The notes: generated from the letters alone by a model not told the origin. 28,122 nt of DNA from Mycobacterium kubicae (GCF_015689175.1 NZ_CP065049.1:1-28122), one strand, 5' to 3'. Positions 17,322 to 24,805 are shown, counted from the first letter of the stretch. Program-made: numbers and translations.

Positions 17322-18422
17322 GTGCTGGCGGCTTTGCCGATTCCAGCTGGCCCGGCCCAACACGAAACCCTCGCTTCCTACCTGGACCGGCTGGCAGCAC
17401 TGCACACCTTGCCCGCCCGTGAACTCTGGGACCAGCTCAGCATCCCCCGAGCAGGCAGCACACGGCGCGTCGTACTGGCCGATCGGCTCGCGACAGTCAC
17501 CGACCGCCCAGCCAACCACCTAGCCCGAGCACTGCCCGAATTACGCAACCCCGCTCCGGATTGGACGCTGTGGCGCCATCAGCCCCAACCAGGCTGCCCG
17601 CGCTGCGATGCCCGCCACGACGGTGGACCCGTGCTGCGACTACTGCCACATCACCGCTACGTCTGCACCCAGCACCACTACTGGATCGGCCCACCGGACG
17701 CGGGCCAGCCAGCCACATTGCTCGGCGAGCGCCTCGCCGACATCGTGGGCGCCCAACACCAGCATCAGCGATTGGTGACCCGCTATGGCGGCCACGCCGT
17801 CTTCGACGCCGTGATGACGGGATTCCTGATCTGCGGACACCTGTGGGCCCACCCCCAGCGGCCCAACATTGATGCCTGGCGTCACTGGACACGGCGAGCG
17901 GATTTGCTCATCCCGCCCGGCACCGAACCACACACGTTCACCGCGTCACGGCTGTTCGCCGCCGTCTACCCCGAAGCCGTCAGCCTCGCCGCGATCATCG
18001 CCTCACCCGTGTGGCGACAACGCGCCAGCGGCGATACCAACCAAAGGCGTGAATTCCTCGCCGAGGCGTGCCGCCGAGTCGGTATTTCCGCCGACGAGCA
18101 CAACCCCGGCAATCATGCGATCGCTCACTGGATGCTCTACGACAGCCACCACCCACCCAGCCGCCCCGACAAGACGTTTCCGGTCACCCGGGACCACGGC
18201 GCGATGCGCCACGCGCAGCCGAGCCCACTCAGCCGTCAGCGCACCAGCCGCAGCGCGGCTTGGTTCAAGCTCAACCGCAATGGCGGGAACACCATCCTCT
18301 ACCACCGGCACCTCAAACCAGTCATCAGCCGAGAATGGGCAACCGCCATGGACGGCATCACCGCCACCATCGCTGCCAGCGGCTCCACGATCAATTTCGG
18401 CCCGGCTGCTCGACTTGCATAG
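17322..18422 (+). CDS. tniQ: TniQ/TnsD-like target-selection protein
   Basis: A 366-residue TniQ-family protein. The N-terminus has the family signature ETLASYLDRLAALH, followed by a zinc-binding cluster with C92 and C95 (GCPRC) and C115 and H118 (YVCTQHHYW). The remainder is helical with Trp/Arg-rich segments that could bind DNA. TniQ proteins recruit the TnsC ATPase to the chosen target. This copy is longer than minimal CRISPR-associated TniQ and shorter than TnsD, consistent with direct DNA recognition of a site or of plasmid features. No Cas genes or CRISPR arrays occur here. GTG 17322 is 2 bp after the tnsC stop. Confidence 0.85.
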   Translation: MLAALPIPAGPAQHETLASYLDRLAALHTLPARELWDQLSIPRAGSTRRVVLADRLATVTDRPANHLARALPELRNPAPDWTLWRHQPQPGCPRCDARHDGGPVLRLLPHHRYVCTQHHYWIGPPDAGQPATLLGERLADIVGAQHQHQRLVTRYGGHAVFDAVMTGFLICGHLWAHPQRPNIDAWRHWTRRADLLIPPGTEPHTFTASRLFAAVYPEAVSLAAIIASPVWRQRASGDTNQRREFLAEACRRVGISADEHNPGNHAIAHWMLYDSHHPPSRPDKTFPVTRDHGAMRHAQPSPLSRQRTSRSAAWFKLNRNGGNTILYHRHLKPVISREWATAMDGITATIAASGSTINFGPAARLA

Positions 18423-18512
18423 GCGGGGCCCGCTCGGCAGCATGTGTTGGCCGACGAGTTTGTGTCAGCGCCGTGCGCTCCAGCATCGAGCACCGGCTGC
18501 GATCATCGAGCA

Positions 18513-19169
18513 ATGACGTTCACCCTCAACCTTTCTCCGGATGAGTTGTTGACCACGACACGGGCGGTGCGCCGTCGGCTCGACCTCGATCGACCCGTTG
18601 ACCTGGACGTGGTCAAGGAGTGCGTCAGTATTGCCCTGCAAGCACCATCAGGCTCGAACCGGCAGGGCTGGCACTGGCTGGTCATCACCGACATCGAGCA
18701 GCGTGCCCGCATCGCCACGCTCTACCGGGCCGCGTTCGACGAATACCGACAGTCCGCTGTTCACGCAGACGGACTGTTCACGACGGATGACAATCTCAGT
18801 CCCACACAGCAGCGGGTCGCCAACAGTGTCGAGTACCTCGCGGAGAACTTGCATCGTGTCCCGGTGTTGCTGATCCCGTGCATCACCGCCCCAGGCAGTG
18901 CTGTGTTACCGGACGCGACGCAAGCCTCGATGTGGGGCTCACTTTTCCCGGCAGTCTGGAGTTACATGCTCGCCGCCCGGGCGCGCGGGTTGGGCACCGT
19001 GTGGACAGACCTCCACCTGCGCTACGAGCATGAGGTCGCCGAAGTCCTGGACATCCCCGATGCGGTCCGACAAGGCGCGCTGATACCGACTGCCTACACC
19101 CTCGGCACCGACTTCCGACCTGGTCCGCGCACAGCTATCGACAACGTGCTCCACATCGATAGATGGTGA
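18513..19169 (+). CDS. Nitroreductase-family flavoenzyme
   Basis: A 218-residue FMN-dependent nitroreductase. Motifs include RAVRRRLDLDRPVD at the N-terminus, ALQAPSGSNRQGWHWLVI for FMN binding, and a GSLFPAVWSYMLAARARGLGTVW segment near the second half of the active site. The overall size and SNRQGWHW context resemble mycobacterial NfnB-type enzymes. It reduces nitro-aromatics or quinones with NAD(P)H in the cytoplasm. It follows tniQ by 90 bp on the same strand and may be cargo of the Tn7-like element, though the right end of the element is not firmly located. The only obvious ribosome-site-like feature before ATG 18513 is CGAGCA, which is weak. Confidence 0.88.
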   Translation: MTFTLNLSPDELLTTTRAVRRRLDLDRPVDLDVVKECVSIALQAPSGSNRQGWHWLVITDIEQRARIATLYRAAFDEYRQSAVHADGLFTTDDNLSPTQQRVANSVEYLAENLHRVPVLLIPCITAPGSAVLPDATQASMWGSLFPAVWSYMLAARARGLGTVWTDLHLRYEHEVAEVLDIPDAVRQGALIPTAYTLGTDFRPGPRTAIDNVLHIDRW

Positions 19170-19469
19170 AACCGGTTGCGCCTAAGCCGGAACTCCCCGG
19201 CGAGGTGGGATTAGTAGGCCGATATGTGGATCAAATTTGCGAGATGCCGGGCCAGTTTTCACGAACCGTTGACACGAATCGCGGAAAATGCAAGGTAAGT
19301 CCGGACAGGGTTGTCAGGCTGTCCTGACCTACCTCGCAATAGGCCAGCAACGGCGACCGATTCCTCGTAACTCTCGGCCGGATAGGACAGTAGGGGCTTA
19401 GGGAAGGCCCTGGTGTACAGGGGATTTGGCAAAAGGTGAGGCGGATAAACCTGCGGAAGGGTTGGGTGG
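19170..19469. other. Intergenic region, possible transposon right end
   Basis: No supported gene. The perfect 6-bp inverted repeat GTCAGG/CCTGAC lies at 19313-19328, with CTCGCAATAGG and CTCGTAACTC nearby. These loosely resemble reversed GGTTGCGAG repeats from the left end at 13,397-13,464, but none is exact. A TCCGGACA at 19300-19307 could be the outer end. I cannot place the boundary with confidence. Confidence 0.3.
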
Positions 19470-19715
19470 ATGGTTGTGGCGGTGAGCGAGCAAGACGAGC
19501 TGGCTGGGCTGTGGCGCACGGTCGATGAGCTGTCCGCCGACCTAGCGCCGGCGGATCGGCGCGCGGTGCGCGACGCCATCGCCAACAGCGTCCTGGAAGA
19601 CCACCACCCCACGGCCGGCGAGATCGGCCGCCTGGTGGCGTTGGCGGCCGGAAAGATCAGCATGGCCGACTACCTCACCACCGTCACTCAAGCCGCCAAG
19701 ACCGACGCTTGCTAA
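19470..19715 (+). CDS. Small VbhA-like antitoxin-domain protein
   Basis: This 81-residue all-helical protein has the stretch DRRAVRDAIANSVLEDHHPT followed by the GKISMADYLTTV tail. The pattern 'AIxxSxxLEGxxP...AGxIsxdeyl' is that of VbhA-type antitoxins, which block Fic AMP-transferase toxins with an (S/T)xxxE(G/N) helix. Here the helix reads N-S-V-L-E-D, so the key positions are only partly kept (Asn four before Glu; Asp after it). No Fic toxin is visible in the window. ATG 19470 has GGAAGGGTTGGGTGG upstream; a GTG four codons later is an alternative. An orphan antitoxin or a structural mimic with another role are both possible. Confidence 0.5.
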   Translation: MVVAVSEQDELAGLWRTVDELSADLAPADRRAVRDAIANSVLEDHHPTAGEIGRLVALAAGKISMADYLTTVTQAAKTDAC

Positions 19716-20073
19716 GCGCAGCTAACAAACCGATTTTCGGACGAAAGTTGGGGCGGCTACCGAAGCGCTTCGGGCGTCGCGGCGGCGCGCTTACCGGCGC
19801 ACACCTCACCGCGACACCGGGTTGGGCACCACTTCGCGGGTTGATGATGGGACCACGCCCGCCGCGGCGCTAAAAGCGAAGGAAACGCAAAACCAATTGA
19901 GTGTCGAGGCGAGGTTGACCGAGTATTTGGTGCGCCGCGCCCAGCCCGGTGGTGAGCGGGTTGCTCGACTGGCTGGTGTACGCAACACCGCTAGCACGGC
20001 TGGCGCGCCTGGATGTGGTGTGTTGCGATCACCACGGCTGGCCGGGCTGCGGCGGCGACGGGATCGACAATCG
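19716..20073. other. Gap before the replication gene, weak coding traces
   Basis: No gene is well supported. One plus-strand frame reads NQLSVEARLTEYLVRRAQPG. A neighbouring frame from GTG 19949 reads SGLLDWLVYATPLARLARLD and continues with CCDHHGWPGCGGDG to a TAG at 20075-20077, overlapping the convergent replication-gene stop. The two could be one gene broken by a frameshift near 19950. Neither has a good ribosome site or a family match I can name. Confidence 0.25.
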
Positions 20074-21393
20074 CTAGCGCAGCGGTCGCGGCCGGTGCGC
20101 GCGGACCGCGGCGACGGCGGCCGCGCGGGCCGCGGCATCCTCGGCGACGGCCTGGCTGCGTTTGTGGGCGCCGCGCTGTGCGGCCTCGGCCGCCGCCTTG
20201 CGCGCCGCGGCATGCCCCGGGCTAGCCAGTGCGCGTCGGCCCGCTTCGCGGGCGCGTTGATGGTCCGTGTGTGCGGCGCGCTGGGCGGCAAGGTGCGCCC
20301 GGTGCGCGGCGAGCTCGGCGGCTTCGCGCGCTTCGTCGAGGGCGGCCGGGCGCTCATCGAGGCGCTCGCGGCCATGCCAGGCCAACATGGCGCCCAACAG
20401 CCCGATCGGCTTGCGCGGGTGATCCGGGATGCGCGCGCCGGTCACCGCGGCCCAGTCGGTGATGAGCTGATTGAGATCGCGCGGGGTCCAGCCATGCGCA
20501 GCCGGGCCAGCCAACAGCGGCGCCCACCCGTCGGCGCTGTGCCGGCGGGCCCACGGCGGGCAGTGCGCATCGGCGCGCCAGCCCCTCGCCAGCGCCGAGC
20601 CCCCGGCATCTGGTGCCCGGCGGCGCGCAGCGCCGCGGTGCCGGCGGCCCGCAGGGCCACCGGGGTCGGTAGTAACCACTTCTGGACCGGAAGGTTGATC
20701 CCTAACGGGACCGCTACGCGGGTGGGGTGACAGCCGAGGCACAAGACGGGTGAGCTGCGGGTGATCGTGCAGCGCCCACACCGACGCCCAGCCGCGGCCG
20801 CGGTCCCCAACCCGCCAGGAGGCCAGGCGCTCCCCACGGGTGCGCTGCCGCCCGCGCAGCACCTCAGTAGCTACCCCGAGTAGCCGCAGCACGGTATCGG
20901 CGCGCTGGATGGTGCGCACCGAGTAGCCGGTGTCGGCGGCCAGGCGCTCGTTAGAGGGTCGGCAGTTGCGCCCGGTGGCGTGATCGGCATAGCGGGCGCG
21001 CGCCTGTGCCACCGCCAAAAGCGCCTGGCGGCTGATCGGGTTGCCCGGCATCAGCGGGCACACCTGGGTGGCGTAGCGGCAGTCGTAGGCCACCGGAACC
21101 GTCCACTTAGCCCACCGCTCCGCCCGCCCGGTCCAGCACGGCACCCCGGCATAGGGGGCCTCGCCGAGCTCGAGCACGATCGCCGCGACAACCGCCGCGT
21201 CGCATCGCCGGCGCCGATCATGGTCGGCGGCCGCCAACCGCGCCGCCCACGGCCGCGTACACACCACACCACGACGCGGCCGCACCGAGGTACAGCCGCG
21301 ATACGGCCGGCAAGCAATTCCGGAAATGTCACGGTGTTGCGCGTCGTCTGGAACCCGAGACGGGTATGCGCTACCGTGAGAACAGTCCTGCAA
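20074..21393 (-). CDS. Putative plasmid replication initiator with HTH domain
   Basis: Up to 439 residues. The N-terminal half carries CDAAVVAAIVLELGEAP, a zone of aromatic residues, and a clear helix-turn-helix NERLAADTGYSVRTIQRADT that would bind iterons or the origin. The middle is Pro/Arg/Gly rich. A late conserved-looking segment, GWTPRDLNQLITDWAAVTGA...PRKPIGLLGAMLAWHGRE, recalls C-terminal parts of actinobacterial plasmid replication proteins, and the tail is a long Ala/Arg-rich charged helix. There is no other initiator in the window, and it sits with partition and RHH genes. The start is uncertain: 21393 is a TTG without a clear ribosome site, and several GTG codons within the next 40 codons may be the true start. 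The assignment rests on pattern and context. Confidence 0.55.
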   Translation of the reverse strand: MQDCSHGSAYPSRVPDDAQHRDISGIACRPYRGCTSVRPRRGVVCTRPWAARLAAADHDRRRRCDAAVVAAIVLELGEAPYAGVPCWTGRAERWAKWTVPVAYDCRYATQVCPLMPGNPISRQALLAVAQARARYADHATGRNCRPSNERLAADTGYSVRTIQRADTVLRLLGVATEVLRGRQRTRGERLASWRVGDRGRGWASVWALHDHPQLTRLVPRLSPHPRSGPVRDQPSGPEVVTTDPGGPAGRRHRGAARRRAPDAGGSALARGWRADAHCPPWARRHSADGWAPLLAGPAAHGWTPRDLNQLITDWAAVTGARIPDHPRKPIGLLGAMLAWHGRERLDERPAALDEAREAAELAAHRAHLAAQRAAHTDHQRAREAGRRALASPGHAAARKAAAEAAQRGAHKRSQAVAEDAAARAAAVAAVRAHRPRPLR

Positions 21394-21400
21394 AAGACAG

Positions 21401-21445
21401 TTCCCTTCGGGGAAGCGGAAACCCTCGGTGCCAGCCGGGGGTTTC
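21401..21445. promoter_or_regulatory. Two hairpins in the leader of the replication gene
   Basis: TTCCC/GGGAA pair at 21401-21414, and GAAACCC (21418-21424) pairs with GGGTTTC (21439-21445). They lie 8-52 bp upstream of the TTG 21393 start on the transcribed side. They could be part of copy-number control or the origin. A further ACCAAT/ATTGGT palindrome sits near 21482-21495. Confidence 0.35.
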
Positions 21446-21510
21446 GCCGTTTATTGAGCTGTCAGATCGGCCTCGGCGCTAACCAATGGATTGGTCGGCG
21501 GGGCGTCGTG

Positions 21511-21726
21511 TTACATGGCCAGCTGTAGAACCTCCTTGTCGAGATGCCTTACGAGGTCTGGCCTTCCGACGTGTGCGGCGATTACGTCGGCCAAATAGCT
21601 CGATCGATCAATCCCGCGGGCCGCCGCGGCCGCGTCCACTGCTTCACGCACTGCTACGGGGATACGCATAGTGATGACATGACGGGGGCCGAGATGAACT
21701 CGGCCCGGTCTATTTGGTCCAGCCAT
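21511..21726 (-). CDS. Ribbon-helix-helix (CopG-like) protein
   Basis: A 71-residue protein whose core HVITMRIPVAVREAVDAAAA, followed by ARGIDRSSYLADVIAAHVG, has the ribbon-helix-helix form: one beta strand (VITMRIP) then two helices split by a Gly turn. Such proteins are plasmid copy-control repressors or antitoxins. ATG 21726 is the only upstream ATG; the first 13 residues look like a flexible leader. It is on the same strand as, and upstream of, the replication gene, 117 bp away, and could control it. No partner toxin is visible next to it. Confidence 0.7.
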   Translation of the reverse strand: MAGPNRPGRVHLGPRHVITMRIPVAVREAVDAAAAARGIDRSSYLADVIAAHVGRPDLVRHLDKEVLQLAM

Positions 21727-21857
21727 GGCCTAATCCTGTACCGCCAAAATCTGAATTCGGCGGTGACACGCCGCCATTGCGTGATGTTTTCGTGACCAGG
21801 CTGGCGGTCGCCTCCGGCAACACCGCGAGACGTACTCTGCGAGCGCAGAATTGCGGT

Positions 21858-22172
21858 ATGGATGATCTGGTGCCCACAAGGTTGGTGGCCCAGCTGCTGG
21901 AGCGGCATTTGCGGCTGCCAGCGGGCTGAGATGACGCTGAGCGTCAAGAGTTCATCGACGATGCCGCCGAGCAAGTTGCGCTGCGCGTAGCCGAGCTGGC
22001 CGACGATTGGGCCGAACGGACGGTCACGGAATGGGGACGACAGCACTGGCGGCTGCCTGATTCTGAGACTCAGGCCGAGTTGGTCCGGGAAGCCCGGACC
22101 TCCGCGCTAGTGATGGTGTTGTGCGACGTGTTGCCCGATGTGCCGGTCGCCGAGCTGTACACGGTGGCCTGA
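21858..22172 (+). pseudogene. Hypothetical gene interrupted by an in-frame TGA
   Basis: From ATG 21858 the frame reads MDDLVPTRLVAQLLERHLRL then PAG, meets TGA at 21927-21929, and continues open in the same frame as DDAERQEFIDDAAEQVALRV onward, ending AELYTVA and TGA at 22170-22172. The composition and amphipathic pattern carry straight through the stop, so a single nonsense change in a 104-residue gene is the simplest reading. The protein is acidic and helical; I do not recognise the family. No restart codon in frame follows closely. Sequencing error, recent inactivation or readthrough are all possible. Confidence 0.6.
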
Positions 22173-22219
22173 CATGTGTGATGACGAGACGCAGCTCTGG
22201 CTGTCAGTGCGTTGGCCGC

Positions 22220-22348
22220 ATGTACGAAGAGGTCGAAATCCGCACCGAACTGGCTGCGACTGCCGCAGCTTACGAGGCCGGAAACGCCGGCCAGCGGCGA
22301 GAAGTTGAGGCGCGCCGTTTACGGATTGCCGCGATCGTCGTCGGCTGA
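22220..22348 (+). CDS. Possible small protein, 42 residues
   Basis: The frame reads MYEEVEIRTELAATAAAYEA and then GNAGQRREVEARRLRIAAIVVG. It is charged and helical, and coding-like in composition, but has no clear ribosome site and overlaps the minus-strand ORF at 22319. An alternative overlapping frame from ATG 22174 (MCDDETQLWL...) may represent the start of the same decayed gene. Low confidence. Confidence 0.25.
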   Translation: MYEEVEIRTELAATAAAYEAGNAGQRREVEARRLRIAAIVVG

Positions 22349-22474
22349 GAACACGTCGGTGAGCTCGGCGAGGTTGGCTTTGAAGTCGCGGTATGCGGCG
22401 CGGCGTTCCTCGTCGGTTGCGTAATCGTCGCCGTATCGGTCAAGCCATGCTCGCCAGTGTTCGGCCGCGTCCAT
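22319..22474 (-). CDS. Small acidic protein resembling an I29 propeptide-inhibitor fold
   Basis: The 51 residues from ATG 22474 read MDAAEHWRAWLDRYGDDYAT, then DEERRAAYRDFKANLAELTD and an acidic end. The order 'W..W...YG..Y.t.eE...A...F..N...L' follows the I29 inhibitor domain of papain-type proteases, including the Glu, Phe, Asn and aliphatic positions of its ERFNIN helix, although the motif Arg and final Asn are not kept. In-frame GTG codons at 22483 and 22504 are alternative starts; a palindrome GGTAGGACTACC lies at 22484-22495. No protease gene is near. The fold guess is tentative, but the coding nature is plausible. Confidence 0.45.
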   Translation of the reverse strand: MDAAEHWRAWLDRYGDDYATDEERRAAYRDFKANLAELTDVFSADDDRGNP

Positions 22475-22550
22475 GATGCTCACGGTAGGACTACCTACTG
22501 ACACGTGCGCTGTTTCTTGGTTGCCCCTTCCCGGATAAGGGCGAATTGTC

Positions 22551-22626
22551 CGGTGTGGTGGTGGCTGTCAAGGCTCGGCTTGCCGACCGCGGAGTAGCTA
22601 TGGCCTTGACAGTCGCCACCACACCG
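22551..22626. repeat. Imperfect 24-bp inverted repeat around a 28-bp core
   Basis: The left arm 22551-22574 and right arm 22603-22626 match in 22 of 24 positions as reverse complements. Outside them ATTGTC (22545) and GACAAT (22632) continue the symmetry with a small offset, and the core contains CGGC/GCCG. It lies just beyond the partition operon. A replication origin element, a large hairpin or a miniature element are possible. Confidence 0.7.
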
Positions 22627-22695
22627 TTGAGGACAATGTCCCGGGCCGGGAAGGAGCAGCCCTTGTCTGGTGCGCCTTGCTCATGGAAGGCAGGT

Positions 22696-22723
22696 GTGCT
22701 AGCACAGCTAGTTGTGCTAGCAC
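22696..22723. repeat. Double GTGCTAGCAC repeat (candidate partition site, right of parB-like gene)
   Basis: GTGCTAGCAC, itself palindromic, occurs at 22696-22705 and 22714-22723 with AGCTAG between. The second copy includes the stop codon of the parB-like gene. The same GCTAGC core forms the larger repeat set upstream of parA at 23,807-23,855. Confidence 0.6.
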
Positions 22724-23004
22724 CCTCGTTCGCGCAGGTAGACGTCGATCGCTTGATCGGTGATGGAGGCGATGCTGATGGATCTGTCGCCGGTTTCGTA
22801 GCGCAGCTTGTCGACGGCTTTGCCTAGGCGGTCTTTGACGGATGGGCGGATGCGGACGTTGTGCTGTTCGGTGAGCCGTTCGGACCCGCCGCTGCGCGCG
22901 GATGGTTTGGTGGGTTCGGTGGTGGTTGCGGCCGGGCGGTCCGGGATGGTGTCGGCTGGGTGGCTGATTGTGCGGGTGATGGCGGGTTTGCGGGTGGTGG
23001 TCAT
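22717..23004 (-). CDS. ParB-like partition partner, RHH-type DNA-binding protein
   Basis: A 95-residue protein with a disordered, Thr/Pro/Arg-rich N-terminal arm (about residues 1-45) and a C-terminal segment EQHNVRIRPSVKDRLGKAVD...SIASITDQAIDVYLRERG with a ribbon-helix-helix shape. This is the build of small centromere-binding proteins paired with Walker-type ParA ATPases: a flexible arm that touches ParA and an RHH dimer that binds the centromere and represses the operon. The ATG overlaps the parA stop by 4 bp. GCTAGC repeats lie on both sides of the pair, and its own stop lies within one repeat. Confidence 0.7.
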   Translation of the reverse strand: MTTTRKPAITRTISHPADTIPDRPAATTTEPTKPSARSGGSERLTEQHNVRIRPSVKDRLGKAVDKLRYETGDRSISIASITDQAIDVYLRERGC

Positions 23005-23783
23005 GCGGGTGCCCCGATGGTGATGCCGAGTTCGTTGAGAAGGTCGTCGTAGGCGACTTGCAGGCTGAGGGATCGACCGCCGCGGTATTTGTGGATCGGC
23101 ACTTCGGCGCTGTGGGCGTCCTGGCGGGCGCCGAGGTCGGGGATGATGGTGTGGGCTACGAGATCGCCGTAGGCGGCGCGGAGTTCGCGCTCGCGATCGA
23201 TGTGCTCGCCCTTGTTTTGGCGACGGGAAATGATGATTTTGGCGAGCTCGAGGCGGGGGTTGGGGCGGACTTTGACTTTCTGGACGGTGGTTTCGAGCCT
23301 GGTGACGCCTTTGACGGAGTCTTTGGTGGGTTCGGTGATGGCGTAGACGTCATCGACGGTGAGCAGGACCGCGAACAGGAGCTTGCCGAGGCTGGGTGGG
23401 CAGTCGAAAAGGACGGCGTCGTAGGGGGATAGGTCGAGGCCTTCGAAGGCGACGTCGAGGCGGAAAACGAGGTCGGAGGCTCCGCTGGATTCGGCGTTGG
23501 ACAGGTCGAGGTGTGCGGGTATGAGGTCGATGCCGTCCCAGTCTGTGGCGATCACAGCGTCAATGGCCGACCCGGGCTGGGTGCGGTCCATCAGGTCGGC
23601 GGTGGTGAGCTGGTCGTCGGTGGTGTAGACGCCGAGTCCTTCGGTCGCATTGGCCTGCGGGTCCATGTCGACGATGAGTGCTTTGCCCCCCCGGTGGCTG
23701 ATTGCGCTAGCTAGGCCGAGGGTTGTGGCTGTCTTACCGACGCCGCCCTTCTGGTTTGCGAGGGCATGCCGATTCACGTGCAT
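23001..23783 (-). CDS. parA: ParA-family partition ATPase
   Basis: A 260-residue Walker-type partition ATPase. The deviant Walker A is KGGVGKTATT at residues 12-21, Walker A' DMDPQANAT lies near residue 40, and Walker B AVLFDCPPS near residue 126. There is no N-terminal HTH, so it belongs to the shorter type Ib-like group that relies on its small partner for autoregulation. ATG 23783 follows GGAAGGTTACTTC. It overlaps the parB-like gene (ATGA), so they form one operon. It segregates the plasmid by moving centromere complexes over the nucleoid. Confidence 0.93.
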   Translation of the reverse strand: MHVNRHALANQKGGVGKTATTLGLASAISHRGGKALIVDMDPQANATEGLGVYTTDDQLTTADLMDRTQPGSAIDAVIATDWDGIDLIPAHLDLSNAESSGASDLVFRLDVAFEGLDLSPYDAVLFDCPPSLGKLLFAVLLTVDDVYAITEPTKDSVKGVTRLETTVQKVKVRPNPRLELAKIIISRRQNKGEHIDRERELRAAYGDLVAHTIIPDLGARQDAHSAEVPIHKYRGGRSLSLQVAYDDLLNELGITIGAPA

Positions 23784-23806
23784 GAAGTAACCTTCCGTTG
23801 GATAGT

Positions 23807-23855
23807 GTAGCTAGCCGTGCTAGCTTAGCTACGCTAGCACGGCTAGCGTGCCTAG
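23807..23855. repeat. GCTAGC-rich inverted repeats upstream of parA (candidate parS/operator)
   Basis: GCTAGCCGTGCTAGC (23810-23824) and its exact reverse complement GCTAGCACGGCTAGC (23833-23847) are separated by 8 bp. More TAGCTAGC and CTAGCTAG motifs flank them. The position, from about 24 bp upstream of the parA start, fits a combined centromere and operator for the RHH partner. Confidence 0.75.
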
Positions 23856-24019
23856 CTAGTAGCCTGGGTGTCGTGGTTTCTGGTTGTCGGTGTCTGGTCC
23901 TGATGACATATGCCGGTATAGGCGGGTATTCTCAGAGGAGCCTGTTGCGTTGAGCTTCAGGAAGTGGGCCCGAGACCCGGCCGGACGACCGTGGCGCTCG
24001 GGCTTCGCGCTTGTTGGGG

Positions 24020-24565
24020 CTAGACGTTTTGGACCTGGACGACTGCCCTGTCAATCTGCTGTCGCCAGGTGCCGCCTTTAGCCCAACACCAGGCGATGGC
24101 GTCGGGGATACCGAGCAGGAGTTCGGTTTTGGCGCTTCTGTGTTCGTATCGGAGGGTGTCTCGGCATTTCGCGGCGCGGGTGTATTCGATGAGGTGCTGG
24201 TTGTCGAAGCTGACCAGGGTTTCATCGCGGTCGAGAACTACTAGTGTTTCGGGACCGTTGGCGAGGTCGTTGATTAGGGCGCGCAGGCACGCAGCTCGGC
24301 GATCGTTGTGGGTTTGGTGATGCGGTCCCGCACGGTACACGGTGGCCTGTACGCCAGCGTCGACGAGCGCTTGGGCGATGGTGCGTTTGCGTCCTGCCTG
24401 CTGATCCTTCATGTGCAGGTACCGCTGGCGGGGCAGAAGTAGATCGCGGACAACGCCACGTAGCGCGTCGATGTCTTCGCTGACGTGCACACTGGCGACC
24501 AGCACATAGGTGCGTTGTTTGGTTTCGTCGACGTAGATGTGTCGGGCGGTCATGTCGGAGTGCAT
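24020..24565 (-). CDS. DUF3800-like (RNase H-fold) hypothetical protein
   Basis: A 181-residue protein starting with ARHIYVDETKQRTYVLVASV, then YLHMKDQQAGRKRTIAQAL, TLVVLDRDE, RYEHRSAKTELLL and PDAIAWCWAKGG. The order of acidic residues (IYVDE, LDRDE, YEH...E, PDAIAW) in strands and helices resembles the DUF3800 group of predicted RNase H-like nucleases, and similar stand-alone proteins occur in actinobacteria. Function is unproven. ATG 24565 is followed by another ATG four codons later; neither has a strong ribosome site. It is upstream of parA on the same strand, with 236 bp between. Confidence 0.5.
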   Translation of the reverse strand: MHSDMTARHIYVDETKQRTYVLVASVHVSEDIDALRGVVRDLLLPRQRYLHMKDQQAGRKRTIAQALVDAGVQATVYRAGPHHQTHNDRRAACLRALINDLANGPETLVVLDRDETLVSFDNQHLIEYTRAAKCRDTLRYEHRSAKTELLLGIPDAIAWCWAKGGTWRQQIDRAVVQVQNV

Positions 24566-24805
24566 CTTTCGCTGGTTGCAGGGTCGGGTTGTCAGTTGCC
24601 CCTTGTCGGGCTTCCTGGCCAGCCCCTTCCCGGCGTGCCAACACTCTCGCGAGACTCTCGCGGGCTCGCGCCGCCAGACGACGCGATGGGGAAGAACTCC
24701 CTAGACGACAACCCGCGAGCTGCGTCGCTTCTCACTTTAAAGCGCCTTACACATGCGAGCTGGGCAATGTCGTAACGACACGCCGTTGAGGATGCATGTT
24801 TCTCT
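24566..24805. other. Intergenic, palindromes only
   Basis: I see no gene in these 240 bp. TCTCGCGAGA near 24646-24657 is palindromic and is followed by another CTCTCGCGGG, which could be a regulator site for the DUF3800-like gene. The rest is unremarkable. Confidence 0.4.

Noticed and set aside
17322..18422. TniQ as part of a CRISPR-associated transposon
   Set aside because: No Cas genes or repeat-spacer array anywhere in the window, and tnsA plus a longer TniQ fit a CRISPR-independent element.
19822..20730. 302-codon plus-strand frame overlapping the replication gene
   Set aside because: Most of it is the antisense of the Ala/Arg-rich tail of the minus-strand protein; only the part before 20,073 may hold a decayed gene.
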